Shown here: piece by piece, positions 61,572 to 64,000 of the stretch
Layout: every line of letters begins with the position of its first letter
Position numbering within the stretch: the stretch's first letter is position 1
Assembly (NCBI GenBank): GCA_902774295.1
Contig: CACYHP010000001.1
Span: 1,116,001 to 1,180,000, forward strand
Source of the DNA: an uncultured Bacteroidia bacterium
GTDB taxonomy: Bacteria; Bacteroidota; Bacteroidia; Bacteroidales; F082
Reading direction: 5' to 3'
DNA: 64,000 nucleotides
The notes under the pieces: generated by a model
What the model was told of the DNA's origin: nothing
The model's input: the letters and a program-made list of their open reading frames with translations, nothing else
Database searches by the model: none
Made by a program: the position numbers and the translations under genes

Positions 61572-62645
61572 ATGCAGAAACACGGTAACAAATACGGTAC
61601 ACACCGCGTGATTGAACCAAAAGGCGTTCTTCCACAACCAGCTAACAAACTCGACAACAACATGGACGAAATCTGGGACAACGAGATTTTGATTGACGTC
61701 CAGACTTTGAATATCGACTCAGCATCATTCACCGACATCCACAACTATGCAAAACAGCAGGCAGGTGCTGGCGCATCAGAGGAAAAGATCATGGAAGAGG
61801 TGAAGAAAGAAATGTTCCTCAACGTTGAGTTGCAGGGTAAACACCGCAACCGTCGTACAGGTTCAGGCGGTATGCTCCTCGGTAAAGTCGAGAAGATCGG
61901 TGACGCCCTGAAAGGCAAGATCGACCTCAAAGAAGGCGACCGCATCGCTACATTGGTTTCATTGTCACTGACACCTCTCCGCATCGATGAGATCATCGCC
62001 ATCCGTCCAGACGTTGACCAGGTCGACATCAAAGGTAAGGCTATCCTCTTCGAAAGCGGTATCTACGCTAAGATCCCAACAGACATGCCAGAGAAACTCG
62101 CATTGTCAGCATTAGACGTCGCTGGTGCTCCAGCACAGACAGCAAAACTCTGCCAGTACGGTCAGACAGTCGTCATCCTCGGCGCCGGTGGTAAGTCAGG
62201 TATGCTCTGCGCTTACGAGGCTAAGAAACGCGTCGGCGTGACAGGTAAGGTCATCGGCATCGCCAACAGCCCTAAGTCAACACAGCGTATCAAAGACCTC
62301 GGCTTCTGCGACATTGTCGAGAGCGCTGCAGGTATGACACCAGTTCAGGTTTATGAACTCGTCGAGAAACTCACAAACGGCAAGATGGCCGACGTGACAA
62401 TCAACTGCGTGAACGTTCCGGATCAGGAGATGACAGCAGTCCTCTGCACAAAGGACGACGGTATCGTTTACTTCTTCTCAATGGCAACAAGCTTCACAAA
62501 GGCTTCATTGGGTGCTGAAGGTATCGGCTCAGACGTCAACATGATCATGGGTAACGGCTACACCAAAGGTCACGCTGAATTCACACTTCAGGAACTCCGC
62601 GAGAGCCCGAAACTCCGTAAGATTTTTGAAGAACTTTATGCTTAA
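61572..62645 (+). CDS. kdd: L-erythro-3,5-diaminohexanoate dehydrogenase
   Basis: NAD-dependent oxidation of 3,5-diaminohexanoate to 3-keto-5-aminohexanoate. The 357-residue protein starts MQKHGNKYGTHRVIEPKGVL and has the nucleotide-binding VVILGAGGKSGMLCAYEA (about residues 199-216). It sits in the expected order between kce and kamA. Its stop codon is followed after two bases by a heptanucleotide array. Confidence 0.93.
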   Translation: MQKHGNKYGTHRVIEPKGVLPQPANKLDNNMDEIWDNEILIDVQTLNIDSASFTDIHNYAKQQAGAGASEEKIMEEVKKEMFLNVELQGKHRNRRTGSGGMLLGKVEKIGDALKGKIDLKEGDRIATLVSLSLTPLRIDEIIAIRPDVDQVDIKGKAILFESGIYAKIPTDMPEKLALSALDVAGAPAQTAKLCQYGQTVVILGAGGKSGMLCAYEAKKRVGVTGKVIGIANSPKSTQRIKDLGFCDIVESAAGMTPVQVYELVEKLTNGKMADVTINCVNVPDQEMTAVLCTKDDGIVYFFSMATSFTKASLGAEGIGSDVNMIMGNGYTKGHAEFTLQELRESPKLRKIFEELYA

Positions 62646-62647
62646 TT

Positions 62648-62727
62648 AAGACTTTAGTCTTTAGTCTTTAGACTTTAGCCATATGGTTGATTTCTAAAGA
62701 CTAATGACTAACGACTAAAGACTAAGA
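62648..62727. repeat. Heptanucleotide repeats, TAGTCTT type, as an inverted repeat before kamA
   Basis: Left array about 62649-62679 (units TAGTCTT, TAGACTT); right array about 62692-62727 (complementary units GACTAAT, GACTAAC, GACTAAA). The kamA ATG begins three bases after it. The hairpin would form directly in front of the kamA start. Confidence 0.82.
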
Positions 62728-62729
62728 AT

Positions 62730-64000
62730 ATGGGAGAATCAAGAAGAAAAATAATGTTTCCGAACGTCACTGACGAACAGTGGAACGATTGGAAATGGCA
62801 GGTCAAGAACCGCATCGAGACCCTTGAGGACTTGAAGAAATATGTGAAGCTGACCGAAGCTGAGGAAGAAGGCGTGAAGAAGACCCTTTCGACTCTGCGT
62901 ATGGCTATCACTCCATATTATCTGAGCCTCATCAACCCTGACGACCCGGCTGATCCGGTCCGTCGCCAGGCTATCCCTACGGCTGCCGAGACACACATCG
63001 CACGTGCCGACTTGCTCGACCCGTTGCATGAGGACGAGGATTCACCAGTCCCAGGATTGACACACCGTTATCCAGACAGAGTGTTGTTCCTCATCACCGA
63101 TATGTGCTCAATGTACTGCCGTCACTGCACACGCCGTCGTTTTGCAGGTCAGAAGGATGACGAGTCACCAGCCGACAGAATAGAGAAAGCATTGGAATAC
63201 ATCGAGAAGACAGAATGTGTCCGCGACGTGTTGCTGTCAGGCGGCGACGCCTTGATGGTGAGCGACAAGAAGTTGGAATACATCATCGGTCGTCTCCGTC
63301 AGATCAAACATGTCGAGATAGTGCGTTTAGGAACACGTACTCCTGTGGTATGCCCACAACGTATCACTCCTGAGCTCTGCGACATGCTGAAGAAGTATCA
63401 TCCAATCTGGATCAACACACACTTCAACCACCCGAACGAGGTGACACCAGAGTCATTCGCAGCATGCGAGAGATTGGCAAACGCCGGTATCCCGTTAGGT
63501 AACCAGAGCGTGTTGCTCCGTGGCGTCAACGACTGCGTGTTCGTGATGCGTCAGCTCGTCCACGACCTCGTGAAGATGCGCGTGCGTCCGTACTATATTT
63601 ATCAGTGCGACCTCTCGATGGGTCTGGAGCACTTCAGAACACCGGTTTCGAAGGGTATCGAGATCATCGAAGGCTTACGCGGTCACACATCAGGCTTCTG
63701 CGTCCCGACATTCGTCGTCGATGCTCCAGGCGGTGGCGGCAAGACCCCGGTCATGCCACAGTACGTGATCTCACAGTCTCCAGGCAGAGTGGTGCTGCGT
63801 AACTTCGAAGGCGTCATCACAACCTACACCGAGCCGGCAGAATACCACAGCGAGTGCAACTGCCCTGAGTGCCAGGCACTTAAGAAGAGACTCGAGGCTG
63901 AGAGAGTGGAAGATGTCGACAGAAACAAACCTGTTGACGGCGTCATCACATTGCTCGAAGGCGAGAAGATGAACATCGAACCTGCTCATCTCTATCGTCA
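62730..64000 (+). CDS. kamA: Lysine 2,3-aminomutase, cut by the window end
   Basis: Radical SAM, PLP-dependent enzyme that moves the alpha-amino group of L-lysine to the beta carbon, the first step of the fermentation pathway. The open frame of 423 codons runs off the right edge with no stop. The radical SAM cluster motif is CSMYCRHC (Cys126, Cys130, Cys133), the PLP-binding region is [13 protein letters not shown], and CNCPEC near residue 375 fits the C-terminal zinc site. The start is [13 protein letters not shown], directly after the heptanucleotide hairpin. Downstream kamD/kamE genes, which move the second amino group, would be expected beyond the window. Confidence 0.95.
   Translation, partial: MGESRRKIMFPNVTDEQWNDWKWQVKNRIETLEDLKKYVKLTEAEEEGVKKTLSTLRMAITPYYLSLINPDDPADPVRRQAIPTAAETHIARADLLDPLHEDEDSPVPGLTHRYPDRVLFLITDMCSMYCRHCTRRRFAGQKDDESPADRIEKALEYIEKTECVRDVLLSGGDALMVSDKKLEYIIGRLRQIKHVEIVRLGTRTPVVCPQRITPELCDMLKKYHPIWINTHFNHPNEVTPESFAACERLANAGIPLGNQSVLLRGVNDCVFVMRQLVHDLVKMRVRPYYIYQCDLSMGLEHFRTPVSKGIEIIEGLRGHTSGFCVPTFVVDAPGGGGKTPVMPQYVISQSPGRVVLRNFEGVITTYTEPAEYHSECNCPECQALKKRLEAERVEDVDRNKPVDGVITLLEGEKMNIEPAHLYR

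Overview
The window comes from an anaerobic member of the Bacteroidota, most likely Bacteroidales. Many genes are preceded by the Bacteroidota -7 promoter element TAnnTTTG and lack a Shine-Dalgarno sequence. The gene content agrees: a type III PGDH of the Bacteroides kind next to serC and a DUF1015 gene, a PorX-like regulator, a TonB receptor with an N-terminal carboxypeptidase-like domain, DUF4301, and HydE/HydF/HydG with lysine fermentation genes, which point to an anaerobic gut- or rumen-type life style. This assignment is inferred from gene content; no rRNA is present in the window.

Layout: 1-4.9 kb, minus strand: a ureohydrolase and the serine operon serC-serA-DUF1015. 5.1-9.4 kb: rpmE2, lon, a surface lipoprotein and an unknown gene. 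9.6-16.1 kb: a peptide-binding lipoprotein, then thrS-infC-rpmI-rplT with a probable AUA start for infC and a candidate L20 leader, then DUF4301. 16.2-20.9 kb: ferritin, cupin, EamA transporter, a small graveyard of gene stubs (crcB remnant and others), and rpsA. 20.9-24.7 kb: accessory island 1, with an internally deleted DUF1016 nuclease, a row of five hairpins, an AT-rich WG-repeat gene with a secreted partner, and REP-like palindromes beside a broken Y1 transposase. 24.7-30 kb: ychF-idi, then a five-gene SPFH/PH-like/CPBP/RHH/TM operon. 30-36 kb: guaA-yitT and two cell-envelope genes, then gdhA. 36.2-44.2 kb: PEGA protein, hydE, TonB receptor, hydG, hydF. 44.2-47.5 kb: accessory island 2, with two long AT-rich genes (one RES-like with an in-frame stop near its start) and small genes, bordered on both sides by similarly built hairpin elements. 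47.5-57.2 kb: an orphan hicB with a palindromic operator, a glycosyltransferase, purD, a membrane protein, rnhB, porX, tsaE, aroB, aroA, a CCG-domain protein. 57-64 kb: an M3 peptidase lipoprotein and the lysine fermentation operon atoD-kal-kce-kdd-kamA, the last gene cut by the window end.

How the genes connect: lysine catabolism, glutamate dehydrogenase and H-cluster maturation fit an amino-acid fermenting, hydrogen-metabolising anaerobe. The thrS-rplT and rpsA loci are core translation genes, and aroB/aroA and serC/serA are biosynthetic.

The most unusual signal runs across the whole window: at least nine intergenic arrays of a 7-bp unit (TAGAGTT, TAGTCTT or TAGCCAT types), most of them starting at or within a few bases of a stop codon. 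Several form long inverted repeats and some enclose or adjoin a terminator. A second family, carrying the core CGTCATTTCGA, forms long hairpins in three places. No CRISPR array, rRNA or tRNA gene was seen.
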